Positions 40,001 through 48,352 of a stretch of 64,000 bases of DNA are shown here, piece by piece. A program made the translations under genes and the position numbers. The stretch covers positions 211,475 through 275,474 of the forward strand of contig NZ_SCVC01000046.1 in the NCBI RefSeq assembly GCF_004297405.1. The letters are read 5' to 3'. Under the pieces are notes generated by a model. It ran no database searches. It was not told where the DNA came from and saw only the letters and a program-made list of their open reading frames with translations. Every line of letters starts with the position of its first letter. The first letter of the stretch is position 1. The DNA is from Reyranella sp. GTDB lineage: Bacteria; Pseudomonadota; Alphaproteobacteria; Reyranellales; Reyranellaceae.

Positions 40001-41838
40001 CGCCGCACATCAAGTTGGTGGCCGCCTTCGACCATCGTCACATCTTCATCGACCCCTCACCTGATGCGGCGAAGAGCTTTGCCGAGCGCAAACGGCTGTT
40101 CGATCTGCCGCGCTCTTCCTGGATGGACTACGACAGGGGTCTGCTGTCGGCCGGCGGCGCTGTCTTCGACCGTGCCGCCAAGTCGATCGCTCTGTCGCCC
40201 GAAGCGCGGCAAGTGCTGGGCATCGAGACGCCAGCCCTGGCGCCTCTCGACCTGATGCGCGCCATCCTGACCGCGCCGGTCGACCTGCTCTATTTCGGCG
40301 GCATCGGCACCTATGTGAAGGCGTCGAGCGAAAGCCAGGCCGATGCCGGCGACCGCACCAACGATGCTCTACGCGTCGATGCTGCGCAGATCCGCGCGCA
40401 GGTGATCGGCGAAGGTGCCAACCTTGGCTTTACCCAACGCGGCAGGGTCGAAGCAGCCCTCACCGGTCGCCGGATCAACACCGACGCGCTCGACAATTCA
40501 GCCGGCGTCGATACCTCCGACCACGAGGTCAACATCAAGATCGCCACGGGCGGCGCGATTGCCGCCGGCGCTCTCGTTGCTTCGGAACGCGACGCGCTTC
40601 TGTTCTCGATGACCGACGAAGTGGCAGGGCTTGTTCTTCGTCACAATTATCAGCAGAGCCAGGCGATCAGCATGGCCGAGGGGCAGGCGGCGGAAGAGCA
40701 TGATCGTCTCGAACGATTCATGCGCGCGCTGGAGCGCAAGGGCAGGCTCGACCGTGCCGTCGAGTTCCTGCCGGATTCGGTGGCCATGCGGACCCGCGGC
40801 GCCAATCGCCAGCCACTGACGCGGCCCGAACTCTGTGTGCTGCTGGCCTACGCCAAGATCGACCTCAACGAGGAGATCCTCGCCTCCGACCTGCCCGACG
40901 ATCCACGGCTGGAGGAAGAACTGCTGCGCTACTTCCCGGCCGCACTTCAGGAGAAGTATGAGCCGGCAATCCGCAGCCATCGCCTGCGCCGCGAGATCAC
41001 GGCCTTGCAGATCGTGAATTCACTGGTCAACCGCTGCGGACCGACCTTCGTGCACAATGTCGGCCAGCGCACCGGCGCGTCGGCCGCGACCATCGCGCGA
41101 GCTTTCACGGTGGTGCGCGATGCCTGGAAGCTGCGCACGCTATGGGCGGATATCGAAGCCTTGGATTCCGCCCTCAAGGCGGAGGCCCAGGTACGCATGC
41201 TGGTCGCCTCGCAACGTTTCCTGGTGCGCACCGTACAATGGACCCTGCGCCGCCTGCCGCAGCCGCTCGATACGACCGCCGCAACCGCCAAGCTCGGCGC
41301 CGCCGTCAGCGCACTGGGCGAACTGCCGTCGGATCTGATCGGCCAGGCCGAGGCGACAGCACTCGGGGAGCGCGCGGCAGCTCTCGAGGCGGTGGGCGCT
41401 CCAGCCGCCACCGCCCACCAAGCCGCTGCACTCGAAACACTGGCCGCAGCCGGCGACCTGGCGCTGGCGGCCGAGGGCAACGGCTGCAACATCGAATCGG
41501 CCGCGCGGCTTTACTTCCGGATCGGCGAGCGGCTGTCGCTGGCGCTGCTGGCCAATGCTGCACAGAAGTTGCCACGCGAGGGGCAATGGCCGTCGCAGGC
41601 AGCGCTGGCCATTCAGGACGAGCTGGCGGGATTGCATGCCGACCTGCTGGGCTCGGCGTTGCGCGCCGCCGGTGGCGGCAATTGCGACCCCGAGGCCGCA
41701 CTCTCCAAATGGAGCGAGCCGCGCCAGCTTGCCCTGGATCGCGTCGATCGGCTGGTGAAGGAGGATTTCGCCGCCGCCGGCGCACTCGACCTCGCCATGC
41801 TGTCGGTCGCCACCGCCGAGTTGCGGACTCTTGTCTAA
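37015..41838 (+). CDS. NAD-specific glutamate dehydrogenase, 180-kDa class
   Basis: 1607 aa, the size expected for the large NAD-GDH class (about 1600). The first ~700 residues are the regulatory N-terminal region with ACT-like segments, including HTIVQIVNDDMPFLVDSI. The catalytic GDH domain follows: RGGIRWSDRREDFRTEILGLMKTQMVKNAVIVP, the glutamate-binding Lys in VGSKGGFYVK near residue 845, then VGDMSGDVFGNGML and FDHRHIFIDPSPD. It oxidises glutamate to 2-oxoglutarate plus ammonia for catabolism. ATG with GAGGAGGAGACTCAAGAC upstream. Long leader; regulation not visible. Confidence 0.95.
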   Translation: MATALAPRVYGLDAICAAALQAAGGEDAAQFARRLFGRVADKDLAAAPADQRAAASNALLAFARRRLPGVAKVRVFNPTAATHGFESRHTIVQIVNDDMPFLVDSIANEFNRREITVHMLAHPVLAVRRDLDGDMIGIALEAGERAKAESMMHIEIDRQADHAQLDELAAALTRVLAEVRLAVEDWRAMRRACLDAITDLVPGRAANLAEYEDFLRWLEANHFTFLGHRRYRYVDDPSQPGGIRYELMPGSALGILRRDEVRLFEAGLGGGEAMSRFARGQQNILIVKTDRQALVHRSGAMDCVIVKTFDADGRVTGERRLVGLFTSAAYHAMVRDVPLLRGRVDGLLRRSGLDPNSHDGKALMAILEAYPRDELFQIEEDTLYDHAMGILQLQERRRVALFARRDAVGRFATNLVYAPRERFDAALSDRFAAILEQSWHGKVTSTASSADSDSALAQSLYTLRLESPTSATPDLAEVERTLAEAATSWNDRLRAALQATLGEAEGRTAARRWRQWFPSTYRDSFDATQAVADIVPLQATVEGRQNAVRLDREPGAPLHRFTLRLFHAREPIALSDILPPAENLGLRVLSEAPFMLRVEGSEPVALQVLSVETADKSSVDLAAVGPRFVETLDRLWVRAFESDGLNRLVLGAGLAWREVAIVRAYTKYLRQAGISFSQDYMERALAAYPKVARLLVDLFMARFDPSLGDAAAAPRMEKVEAIESALATALEAVATLDEDRILRRFHNAMLCTLRTNYWQTGSDGAAKDWISFKIDSRAIDDLPAPRPLVEIFVYSPRMEGIHLRGGRVARGGIRWSDRREDFRTEILGLMKTQMVKNAVIVPVGSKGGFYVKQPPAGGTREQVQAEGIACYQTLIRGMLDITDNYVGGNVVPPSTVVRHDSDDPYLVVAADKGTATFSDIANALARDYGFWLDDAFASGGSAGYDHKKMGITARGAWESVKRHFRELGRDIQTTSFTVAGVGDMSGDVFGNGMLLSPHIKLVAAFDHRHIFIDPSPDAAKSFAERKRLFDLPRSSWMDYDRGLLSAGGAVFDRAAKSIALSPEARQVLGIETPALAPLDLMRAILTAPVDLLYFGGIGTYVKASSESQADAGDRTNDALRVDAAQIRAQVIGEGANLGFTQRGRVEAALTGRRINTDALDNSAGVDTSDHEVNIKIATGGAIAAGALVASERDALLFSMTDEVAGLVLRHNYQQSQAISMAEGQAAEEHDRLERFMRALERKGRLDRAVEFLPDSVAMRTRGANRQPLTRPELCVLLAYAKIDLNEEILASDLPDDPRLEEELLRYFPAALQEKYEPAIRSHRLRREITALQIVNSLVNRCGPTFVHNVGQRTGASAATIARAFTVVRDAWKLRTLWADIEALDSALKAEAQVRMLVASQRFLVRTVQWTLRRLPQPLDTTAATAKLGAAVSALGELPSDLIGQAEATALGERAAALEAVGAPAATAHQAAALETLAAAGDLALAAEGNGCNIESAARLYFRIGERLSLALLANAAQKLPREGQWPSQAALAIQDELAGLHADLLGSALRAAGGGNCDPEAALSKWSEPRQLALDRVDRLVKEDFAAAGALDLAMLSVATAELRTLV

Positions 41839-41868
41839 TTCACCACATCAGGACCTGAGGAGAGCACC

Positions 41869-42267
41869 ATGACCGACAAGACCGTCGAGAAGAGCGAAAC
41901 GGAGTGGCAGAAGGAGCTCGATCCGCTGCAGTATCATGTGCTGCGCAAGCACGGCACGGAGCGCGCTTTCACCAGTCCGTTGAACGATGAGAAGCGCCCC
42001 GGCACCTTCCGCTGTGCCGGCTGTGGCGAGCCGCTGTTCGATTCCAAGACCAAATACGAAAGCGGCTCGGGCTGGCCATCCTTCTGGGCGCCGATGGAGG
42101 GCGCGGTCGACACGTCGACGGACCGCAGCCATTTCATGACTCGTGTTGAAGTTCATTGCGCCAAGTGCGGCGGCCACCTCGGCCATGTCTTCCCCGACGG
42201 GCCGCAACCGACCGGGGAGCGCTATTGCATGAACGGCGCGGCGCTCAAGTTCGACGAGAAGAAGTGA
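41869..42267 (+). CDS. msrB: Peptide-methionine (R)-S-oxide reductase
   Basis: 132 aa. Zinc cysteines in FRCAGCGEPLF and VHCAKCGGHLGHVF, substrate motif SGSGWPSFW, and catalytic Cys in RYCMNGAALKF near the C-terminus. It repairs methionine R-sulfoxide in proteins using thioredoxin. GAGGAGAG precedes the ATG, 30 nt after the dehydrogenase stop. No signal peptide, so cytoplasmic. Its last 23 nt overlap the convergent lipoprotein gene. Confidence 0.96.
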   Translation: MTDKTVEKSETEWQKELDPLQYHVLRKHGTERAFTSPLNDEKRPGTFRCAGCGEPLFDSKTKYESGSGWPSFWAPMEGAVDTSTDRSHFMTRVEVHCAKCGGHLGHVFPDGPQPTGERYCMNGAALKFDEKK

Positions 42268-42835
42268 TCATGGGCTGATCCAGCGGTCGGTCGGGAAGCG
42301 CGTAGAGTCCTTCCACCAGCTGGCGCAGGTTGGCACGAATCGCCCGCTCGTTGGCGATCTTGAGTCGCGCCACCCCATAAAGAGTGTCGTCTGTCGTCGC
42401 CGAGCCAGAAGCAGTGATCGTGTTCTCGTAGACGACCGCACCCGTCGCCACTTCGGTCAGCTTGTAGCCGATGGTGGACGTGACGGTCATGGTAAAGCCT
42501 GCGAAAGGCTGTTCGAGCTTTTGCAGCACGGCATCGAGCCGGAATCGGCCATTCTCTGCTCGTCCGAGACCTGCCGCCAACAAGGTACGGACCAAGGCTT
42601 CTCGGAATTCAGGATTGTCGACCTGAGAGGTCCAGAGCGGTGAAGTCTTGCTACCGCCACCGACTTCGCCTGCGGTGATCGCGAGGCGGTAGGCGGGCGG
42701 CGGCCCGGCACCGATACCCGAGACATCGGGCACCATGGCTGTTGGTGAGGCCGGGTCGGCGCAAGCGCCGAGTAGTGCCAACGCAGTACCCGCGATGGAA
42801 AGTCGGACGACCTTGAAAAGAAGGCGATAAGACAT
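42245..42835 (-). CDS. Putative lipoprotein, unknown function
   Basis: 196 aa. The signal peptide MSYRLLFKVVRLSIAGTALA ends in lipobox LLGAC. The mature part has a beta-rich region with TVTSTIGYKLTEVATGAVVYENTI followed by a helix near the C-terminus (RLKIANERAIRANLRQLVEGL), the general pattern of surface lipoproteins with one conserved ~120-residue domain. No family name could be assigned. The ATG at 42835 is chosen because it starts the signal peptide (AAAGGT upstream); an ATG eight codons earlier is possible. Its 3' end overlaps msrB by 23 nt. Confidence 0.65.
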   Translation of the reverse strand: MSYRLLFKVVRLSIAGTALALLGACADPASPTAMVPDVSGIGAGPPPAYRLAITAGEVGGGSKTSPLWTSQVDNPEFREALVRTLLAAGLGRAENGRFRLDAVLQKLEQPFAGFTMTVTSTIGYKLTEVATGAVVYENTITASGSATTDDTLYGVARLKIANERAIRANLRQLVEGLYALPDRPLDQPMITSSRRT

Positions 42836-42862
42836 TGTTACCTTTTTATTAATCCCCATCCA

Positions 42863-43843
42863 TTAAGGAGAAAGACCCTTCAGAAAGTCAACCAGAAGTT
42901 TATTAACATCATCCGCACGCTCCTGCTGCACCCAGTGGCCGGCGCCCTCCAGGATGTGGCTACCGCGCAGGCCGGGCAACGTCGTGGAATAGGCTTCGAT
43001 CTGGCCCTTGGCCGCCGGGAAGCGCAGCACGCCGTCGCGACTGCCGGCGATGAAAAGCGACGGCTGCCGGATCGGCTGACCACGCCAGGGGCCGCCGAGC
43101 TCCCAGTTGCGTCGCAGGTTGCGATACCAGTTGAAGCCGCCCCGAAACCCGGTGCGCGAGAATTCGCCGGCGTAGTAGTCGAGATCGGTTTCGCTCAGCC
43201 ATGGCGGCAGCTTTTCGGGATCGACGGTGTTGGACAGCAAGGTCCCGCCCGTGAGACGCGCGAAGCCCTTGTCCTTCTCCGTCATCTCGCCCCCGGCCGT
43301 GTAGTAGATACGCCGCAGCGCGCCGCGAATGTCCTGCTGCAGTTCTGCCTCGGGCACGCCGGGCTTCTGGAAATACTGCATGTAGAAGTCGTTGATGCCG
43401 TGCTTCTCCAGCGCCGACAGGACGTCGATGTAGCCCGGCGGTGCGTAAGGCACGCTCATGGCGCAAACAGCGGTGAAGAGATCGGGCCGCCAGAGGGCGG
43501 CATGCCAGGCAACCGGCGCCCCCCAATCGTGACCGACAATCACCGCCTTGGTCTCGCCCAGCGCCTTCACCAGCTCAGCCATGTCGCCCACGAGATGATA
43601 GAGCGTGTACTGGTCGATCGGCTCCGGCGCCTGTGTGCCGCCATAGCCGCGCATGTCCGGCGCAACGGCCCGGAAGCCCGCCGCGCTCACCGCCTTCAAC
43701 TGGTGCCGCCACGAATACCAGCTCTCGGGCCAGCCATGGCAGAACAACACCAGTGGACCGTTGCCGGCCTCGGCGTAGCGCATGTGGATGTTGTTGGCGT
43801 TGGTCGTCTTGAGCGTGACGCCCGAGACCGGCGATTGAGTCAT
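42863..43843 (-). CDS. Epoxide hydrolase, alpha/beta-hydrolase fold
   Basis: 326 aa. HGWPESW (residues 36-42) is the HGxP oxyanion motif, and GHDWGAPVAW has the nucleophilic Asp106. The lid provides Tyr residues (FYMQYFQKPG, FNWYRNL) of the epoxide-polarising type, and GAGHWVQQERAD contains the catalytic His. This matches soluble epoxide hydrolases rather than haloalkane dehalogenases, which have a Trp after the Asp but lack the paired lid tyrosines. It would open epoxides to diols. Its promoter region is between 43843 and the zinc permease gene end. Confidence 0.87.
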   Translation of the reverse strand: MTQSPVSGVTLKTTNANNIHMRYAEAGNGPLVLFCHGWPESWYSWRHQLKAVSAAGFRAVAPDMRGYGGTQAPEPIDQYTLYHLVGDMAELVKALGETKAVIVGHDWGAPVAWHAALWRPDLFTAVCAMSVPYAPPGYIDVLSALEKHGINDFYMQYFQKPGVPEAELQQDIRGALRRIYYTAGGEMTEKDKGFARLTGGTLLSNTVDPEKLPPWLSETDLDYYAGEFSRTGFRGGFNWYRNLRRNWELGGPWRGQPIRQPSLFIAGSRDGVLRFPAAKGQIEAYSTTLPGLRGSHILEGAGHWVQQERADDVNKLLVDFLKGLSP

Positions 43844-43883
43844 GCGTGGTTTCCTCCGTTGGAAAGAAACCTAGCTGGAGTCG

Positions 43884-44753
43884 TCAGCCGCGCAAGTGAA
43901 CAGGGCGCGACAGGCGCGCCCGCACCGAGGCTCGCGTGCCGAACAGTAGCGAGCCCAGGAAGAACAGGCTTGCGAACAGCACGATCACCGGACCGGACGG
44001 CAGGCCGGCGTGGAAGGAAACCAGGAGACCGATCGCGGCCGACGCAAAGGCCATCGGCGCAGCGATCGCTGTCATCGACCAGACCTCGCGTGCCCAGAAG
44101 GAGGCCGCCACCGCCGGCAACAGAATGAGGCCGAGCGCCATCAGCGTGCCGAGCGCCTGGAAGCCCGCGACCATGTTCAGCACGGCCAGCGACAGGAAGA
44201 GATAGTGATAGAGCGAACCACGCACGCCCATGGCGGCGAGGAAGCCGGGATTGAAGCACTCCACGACCAGAGGCCGGTAGATGGCTGCAAGTCCGACCAG
44301 GGTCAGCGTCGCGGTCGACACGACCAGGATCAGCGCCTGGTCATCGACGGCCAGGATGGCGCCGAACAGGATGTTCATCAGATCGACAGCCGAACCGCGC
44401 AACGACACGATGAGCACGCCGAGCGCCATCGCCGTGAGATAGGCGGCCGCGAAGCTCGCATCCTCCCGCATGTTGGAGAAGCGCGCGATGATGCCGGAGA
44501 GGAGCGCCGTCGCGACCCCAGCAAGGAAGCCACCGAGGCTCATCGCCGGCAGCGACAGGCCCCCGATCAGGAAGCCCATCGCCGCGCCGGGCAGCAGCGA
44601 ATGCGCCAGCGCATCGCCCATCAGGCTCATGCGGCGCAGGATCAGGAACACGCCGATCGACGACCCACCCGCCGCAAGCGCCAAGCTCGCGACCAGGGCG
44701 CGGCGCATGAAGCCGAAATCGGCGAAAGGCGCGATCAGCGTGTCGTAAAGCAT
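43884..44753 (-). CDS. Zinc/manganese-type ABC transporter permease (ZnuB-like)
   Basis: 289 aa with about eight to nine transmembrane helices, ABC-3 family. RRMSLMGDALAHSLLPGAAMGF is the conserved cytoplasmic motif of ZnuB/MntB-type permeases, and FQALGTLMALGLILLPAVAA is the second signature. ATG at 44753, 16 nt after the ATPase stop. With the ATPase it makes a metal importer. The periplasmic binding protein (ZnuA) and the Zur regulator are not in the window. Confidence 0.9.
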   Translation of the reverse strand: MLYDTLIAPFADFGFMRRALVASLALAAGGSSIGVFLILRRMSLMGDALAHSLLPGAAMGFLIGGLSLPAMSLGGFLAGVATALLSGIIARFSNMREDASFAAAYLTAMALGVLIVSLRGSAVDLMNILFGAILAVDDQALILVVSTATLTLVGLAAIYRPLVVECFNPGFLAAMGVRGSLYHYLFLSLAVLNMVAGFQALGTLMALGLILLPAVAASFWAREVWSMTAIAAPMAFASAAIGLLVSFHAGLPSGPVIVLFASLFFLGSLLFGTRASVRARLSRPVHLRG

Positions 44754-44769
44754 GGCGCAGAGAATGGGA

Positions 44770-45513
44770 TCAGGCGCTGAGCCGCATCGGCACGTCGCAG
44801 GCGTCGGCCTGCTCGTCCCAGGCTTCGGCCATGGCGCGGGCCCGTAGCAGGTTCTCGGCTGAAAGCACGCGCGACGTCGGACCGGCATCGACCAGCTCGC
44901 GTGCCAGCAGCAGGGAATTGGGGAAGTCGCGGCGCACCTGATCGAGATCGTGCAGCACGGCGACGACGGTGCGTTTCTCCGCCTGCCAGCGGCGGATTAC
45001 CACCATGAGGTCGGCGACGGTCTTGCTGTCGATCGCAGCAAAGGGCTCATCGAGCAAAACGAGATCGGCATCCTGCAGAAGCAACCGCGCGAACAGCACG
45101 CGCTGGAACTGACCGACCGAGAGAGTGTCGATCGGCCGACGCTCGAAGCCGCCAAGGCCAACCGCTTCGATCGCGTGCTGGGCATCGTGGATGTCGCCCG
45201 AATTGGCTGCGCCAAAGCCGCCGAAGCGCGACCAGCGTCCGAGCAGGACGGTGTCGAGCACCGAGATCGGGAAGGATCGATCGATCTCGGCCTGTTGCGG
45301 CAGATAGGCGATGCGACGGGCCGCGCATTCGATGCGGCCTTCGACCCGCGGCGCCAGGCCGAGCATCGCCTTCAGGAGCGTGCTCTTGCCAGCGCCGTTG
45401 GGGCCGACGATGGCCGTCATCTCGGCCGCCGGAATCTCCACAGACACGTGATGCACCGCCGGATGGCGATCGTAGCTCACGGTCAGGTCGACCAGGCGGA
45501 GAGCAGCGTTCAT
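44770..45513 (-). CDS. Zinc/manganese-type ABC transporter ATPase (ZnuC-like)
   Basis: 247 aa. Walker A GPNGAGKSTLLKAMLG, Q-loop in AYLPQQAEIDRSFPISVLDTVLLGRW (a motif typical of metal ABC importers), signature LSVGQFQRVLFARLL, Walker B LVLLDEPFAAID, and His switch VLHDLDQVRRDFP. ATG at 45513 follows a 42-codon ORF by 10 nt. A longer frame to 45588 would overlap that small ORF and is not supported. Confidence 0.9.
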   Translation of the reverse strand: MNAALRLVDLTVSYDRHPAVHHVSVEIPAAEMTAIVGPNGAGKSTLLKAMLGLAPRVEGRIECAARRIAYLPQQAEIDRSFPISVLDTVLLGRWSRFGGFGAANSGDIHDAQHAIEAVGLGGFERRPIDTLSVGQFQRVLFARLLLQDADLVLLDEPFAAIDSKTVADLMVVIRRWQAEKRTVVAVLHDLDQVRRDFPNSLLLARELVDAGPTSRVLSAENLLRARAMAEAWDEQADACDVPMRLSA

Positions 45514-45523
45514 CTCTCGAACC

Positions 45524-45652
45524 TCAGGACAGCGCCCACCAGGCGCACAGCCACAGCAGGCCAGACACACCAAGCGCCGCCGCCACACGGGCGGGTGCGC
45601 TCATGGCGAGCAGAAAGGTGCCGGGCGAAATGGGTCCGTGCATGGGAGGCAT
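45524..45652 (-). CDS. Small hydrophobic protein (42 aa) heading the zinc ABC operon
   Basis: The frame from the ATG at 45652 to the TGA at 45526-45524 encodes 42 residues beginning MPPMHGPISPGTFLLAM and ending GLLWLCAWWALS, with one C-terminal transmembrane segment. It lies between a Zur-box-like site and the ATPase gene, with a 10-nt gap to the latter, so it would be the first gene of the operon. No good ribosome-binding site precedes it (AGGG is 15 nt away), so the initiator may be an internal Met or the transcript nearly leaderless. The first residues include a Met and a His. Could be a real accessory protein or a translated leader. Confidence 0.5.
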   Translation of the reverse strand: MPPMHGPISPGTFLLAMSAPARVAAALGVSGLLWLCAWWALS

Positions 45653-45653
45653 A

Positions 45654-45670
45654 TTGTTATAATGTTACCC
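45654..45670. promoter_or_regulatory. Zur-box-like operator of the zinc ABC operon
   Basis: TGTTATAATGTTACC (45655-45669) matches the gammaproteobacterial Zur core TGTTATANTATAACA at 11 of 14 defined positions, with one perfect half (TGTTATA). It directly abuts the start of the small ORF and lies between two divergent genes in an AT-rich island, as expected for a zinc repressor site. The alphaproteobacterial consensus could not be checked here. Confidence 0.45.
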
Positions 45671-45777
45671 TCGTGGAGTCCAGCGGACCTCATATCCAGC
45701 AGATGAGAGCGACGCGTTACCGCGGGCTAACCGTTTGTTGATTGGCAGCGGGGACGAGGCGCGCGCATCTTCTGGTC

Positions 45778-46563
45778 ATGATGAAATTTCCAGTTTCCAG
45801 TCGGAGATCCCTGCTGATCGGCGGCGCCGCCGCGGCAGGCGCCCTGCTGATTGCTGGACGGTCGAGGCCAGGTATCGCCAAGCCTGGATACAAGGCCGCT
45901 GCCGAGGGCCCGTGGGCCGTCGAGCTCTTCACCTCGCAAGGCTGCAATTCCTGCCCGCCGGCCGATGCCTATCTCGGCCGCCTGTCGATGCGGCCGGACA
46001 TCGTCGCGCTCTCCTTCCATGTCGACTACTGGGACTATATCGGCTGGAAGGACCCCTTCGCGTCGCGCGAGACGACCGAACGCCAGCGTGCCTATGCCCG
46101 CGTGCTGAAGCAGCGCTACGTCTACACGCCGGAAATGGTGGTCGACGGCATCGGTCACGATACCGGCCGCGACCCCGGCCCGATCGAAAAGTTGCTGGCC
46201 GAGGCACAGCGCCGGTCACCCAAGCGCGCAACGCCCGAACTGTCCCGCGCCACCAGCGGGCCGCTCAGCATCAAGCTCGCGGCCTTCGACCTTGAGGGCA
46301 AATCAGCCGACGTCACACTTGCCGTCTACGATCGTCGTCACTCCACGCCGATCAACAGCGGCGAGAACCAGGGCCGTTCTCTGCAGAACTTCAACATCGT
46401 GCGCCACTTCGAACTGGTGAGCCGATGGAACGGCGCAGCAGCCGACTGGACGATTCCGGCCGAACGCATCGGCCCCCTGCAGGGCATGGCGGTGCTGGTG
46501 CAGCATGCCGACCACGGACCGCTGATCGGCTGCAACAAGCTGGAACCCGCTTACTCCGGCTGA
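45778..46563 (+). CDS. DUF1223 secreted thioredoxin-like protein
   Basis: 261 aa. Tat-like leader FPVSSRRSLLIGGAAAAGA, then VELFTSQGCNSCPPADAYLGRL with a CNSC redox-type pair near residue 57, and VDYWDYIGWKDPFASRE, the DUF1223 signature. The fold is predicted to be thioredoxin-like, but the family has no established function. It diverges from the zinc operon and may share its Zur-like control region. ATG at 45778 or 45781 (tandem Met). Confidence 0.8.
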   Translation: MMKFPVSSRRSLLIGGAAAAGALLIAGRSRPGIAKPGYKAAAEGPWAVELFTSQGCNSCPPADAYLGRLSMRPDIVALSFHVDYWDYIGWKDPFASRETTERQRAYARVLKQRYVYTPEMVVDGIGHDTGRDPGPIEKLLAEAQRRSPKRATPELSRATSGPLSIKLAAFDLEGKSADVTLAVYDRRHSTPINSGENQGRSLQNFNIVRHFELVSRWNGAAADWTIPAERIGPLQGMAVLVQHADHGPLIGCNKLEPAYSG

Positions 46564-46565
46564 CC

Positions 46566-47552
46566 TCACTCCATCTTGGCGCCAGTTGCCTTGATGATCG
46601 GTTCCCAACGTTCGATCTCACGCGTGAAATAGGCCGCCGATTTCACGGAATCGGCGTCGCCCACCGGATCTATCGACATGCTGCGCAGATCAGCCTGCAG
46701 CTTCTCGTCGGCCATGATCCGGCGCGTGGCCTCGGCAATCGCCGTCACGATCTCAGGCGGCGTACCGGCCGGCAGCGCTACAGGATTGACCGTCAGCACC
46801 TGGACCTCGGGCAGACCACTCTCCCCGGTCGTCGGCACTTCCGGCGCCAGCGCCGACCGTTTCTCGTCGCAGACCGCGAGGTAGCGCAGCTTGCCTGACT
46901 TGTAGTGGCTGAACGAGGTCCCGAAAGTGTCGAGCATGAAGTCAACCTCGCCTGACAGGCAGGCCTGCAATGCCGGACTGTTGCCTTTGTAGGGCACATG
47001 CAGGGCGCTGAGGTTGCCGGCCTTCATCTTGAACAGCTCACCGCCCAGATGGTTGATGCTGCCCATGCCCGAGGAGCTGTAGCGGTATTTGTCGGGGTGG
47101 GCCTTCAGCAGTGCCACCAGCTCGGGCAACGTCTTGGCCGGCAGTGTCGGATTGGCGGCGATCACCATCGGCACATTGCCCACGATGAACAGGATGAAGT
47201 CCTTCACCGGATGATAGGGCATCACCGGCATCAGGAGCGGGCTGGTAACCTGGGTCGACGAGGAGCCGAACAGCATCGTGTAGCCATCGGGCTTCGACTT
47301 GGCGACCAGATCGGCACCGATCGTACCGCCGGCCCCTGCCTTGTTCTCGATCACCACCGGCTGGCCCAGCAGCGCCGACAGTCGCTCACCATAACGGCGA
47401 CCGAATACGTCGGTCGGACCGCCCGGCGGGAAGGGCACCACGAGCCGGATCGGCTTGGACGGGTACTTGTCTTGCGCGGCAGCCGTTGCCGTGCCGAGGA
47501 ATGTGCTGCCGGCGAGAGCACTGCCGGCGACGAGAAGCCTGCGTCGGTTCAT
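46566..47552 (-). CDS. Bug-family tripartite tricarboxylate binding protein, copy 1
   Basis: 328 aa. Tat-like signal MNRRRLLVAGSALAGSTFLG then AAAQDKYPSKPIRLVVPFPPGGPTD, the Bug signature, with ENKAGAGGTIGADLVAKSKPDGYT. It is a periplasmic carboxylate-binding protein. No TctA/TctB membrane partners are present, as usual for the hundreds of orphan Bug proteins in such genomes. Last gene of the LysR-controlled operon. ATG at 47552, not the GTG/ATG overlapping the crotonase gene. Confidence 0.87.
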   Translation of the reverse strand: MNRRRLLVAGSALAGSTFLGTATAAAQDKYPSKPIRLVVPFPPGGPTDVFGRRYGERLSALLGQPVVIENKAGAGGTIGADLVAKSKPDGYTMLFGSSSTQVTSPLLMPVMPYHPVKDFILFIVGNVPMVIAANPTLPAKTLPELVALLKAHPDKYRYSSSGMGSINHLGGELFKMKAGNLSALHVPYKGNSPALQACLSGEVDFMLDTFGTSFSHYKSGKLRYLAVCDEKRSALAPEVPTTGESGLPEVQVLTVNPVALPAGTPPEIVTAIAEATRRIMADEKLQADLRSMSIDPVGDADSVKSAAYFTREIERWEPIIKATGAKME

Positions 47553-47575
47553 GATCGTCTCCAGAATCGTTCGTC

Positions 47576-48352
47576 TCACCATTTCGGAACACGCTTGTCG
47601 AAGAAGGCGGCGATGCCCTCGCGCGCCTGCGGGCTGGCGAGGCCAAGGCTGATCGAATCGACGGCGCTCGCCATCGCAGCACGGTGGCCGGATTCGTCGC
47701 TATGCCAGACGAACTGCTTGGTGCGTGCGATGGCATCGGGGCCGCCGCGCAGCAAGCCGGCAAGCATCCCCTCGAGTTCCGTTTCGAGTCCCGCGGCCGC
47801 GACAGAGCGTGTGATCAGGCCGATTCGATCGGCCTCCCGTGCGTCGATACGCCGGCCCGTCAGGACGAGTTCCATCGCCTTCTTGCGGCCGACTGCGAGG
47901 AACAGCGCCATGAGTGCCGGCGACGGCGGAAAACCGTGATGCACTTCGGGATAGGCAAACAGCGCGGCATCCTCCGAAAGCGCGATATCGCACCAGCTCG
48001 AGAGGGTCGCACCGGCCCCGAAGGCGTACTTCTCGATCACCGCCACGGTCGGCTTGGGGCAGAACCAGACCGCCTCGTTCAGCGCTCGGAGCTTTTCGTA
48101 TGTCGCCACGATCGTGTCGTTCGAGGCGTCCTGCAACGCCCTGAGATCGCGCAGTTCGCGACCGGCGCAGAAGATGCCGCCGCGGCCACGCACCACGATG
48201 GCTCGGCACGACGGATCGGCAGCGAGACTGCGGTAATGGCCGGCCAGCGTCTCGATCAGCGAATTGTTCAGCGCATTACGATGCGCCGGATTGTCGATCC
48301 AGAGCATGACAACACCATCGTTGCGCCGCTCGAGGTCTATTTTGCCGCTCAT
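47576..48352 (-). CDS. Enoyl-CoA hydratase/isomerase (crotonase family), copy 1
   Basis: 258 aa. The oxyanion-hole segments GGIFCAGRELRDL and EKYAFGAGATLSSWCDIALS are typical crotonase; EVHHGFPPSPALMALF contains the region of one catalytic Glu. Could be a hydratase, a lyase or an isomerase; the sequence does not decide. It overlaps the CoA-transferase stop by 4 nt and the Bug gene follows after 23 nt. Confidence 0.85.
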   Translation of the reverse strand: MSGKIDLERRNDGVVMLWIDNPAHRNALNNSLIETLAGHYRSLAADPSCRAIVVRGRGGIFCAGRELRDLRALQDASNDTIVATYEKLRALNEAVWFCPKPTVAVIEKYAFGAGATLSSWCDIALSEDAALFAYPEVHHGFPPSPALMALFLAVGRKKAMELVLTGRRIDAREADRIGLITRSVAAAGLETELEGMLAGLLRGGPDAIARTKQFVWHSDESGHRAAMASAVDSISLGLASPQAREGIAAFFDKRVPKW

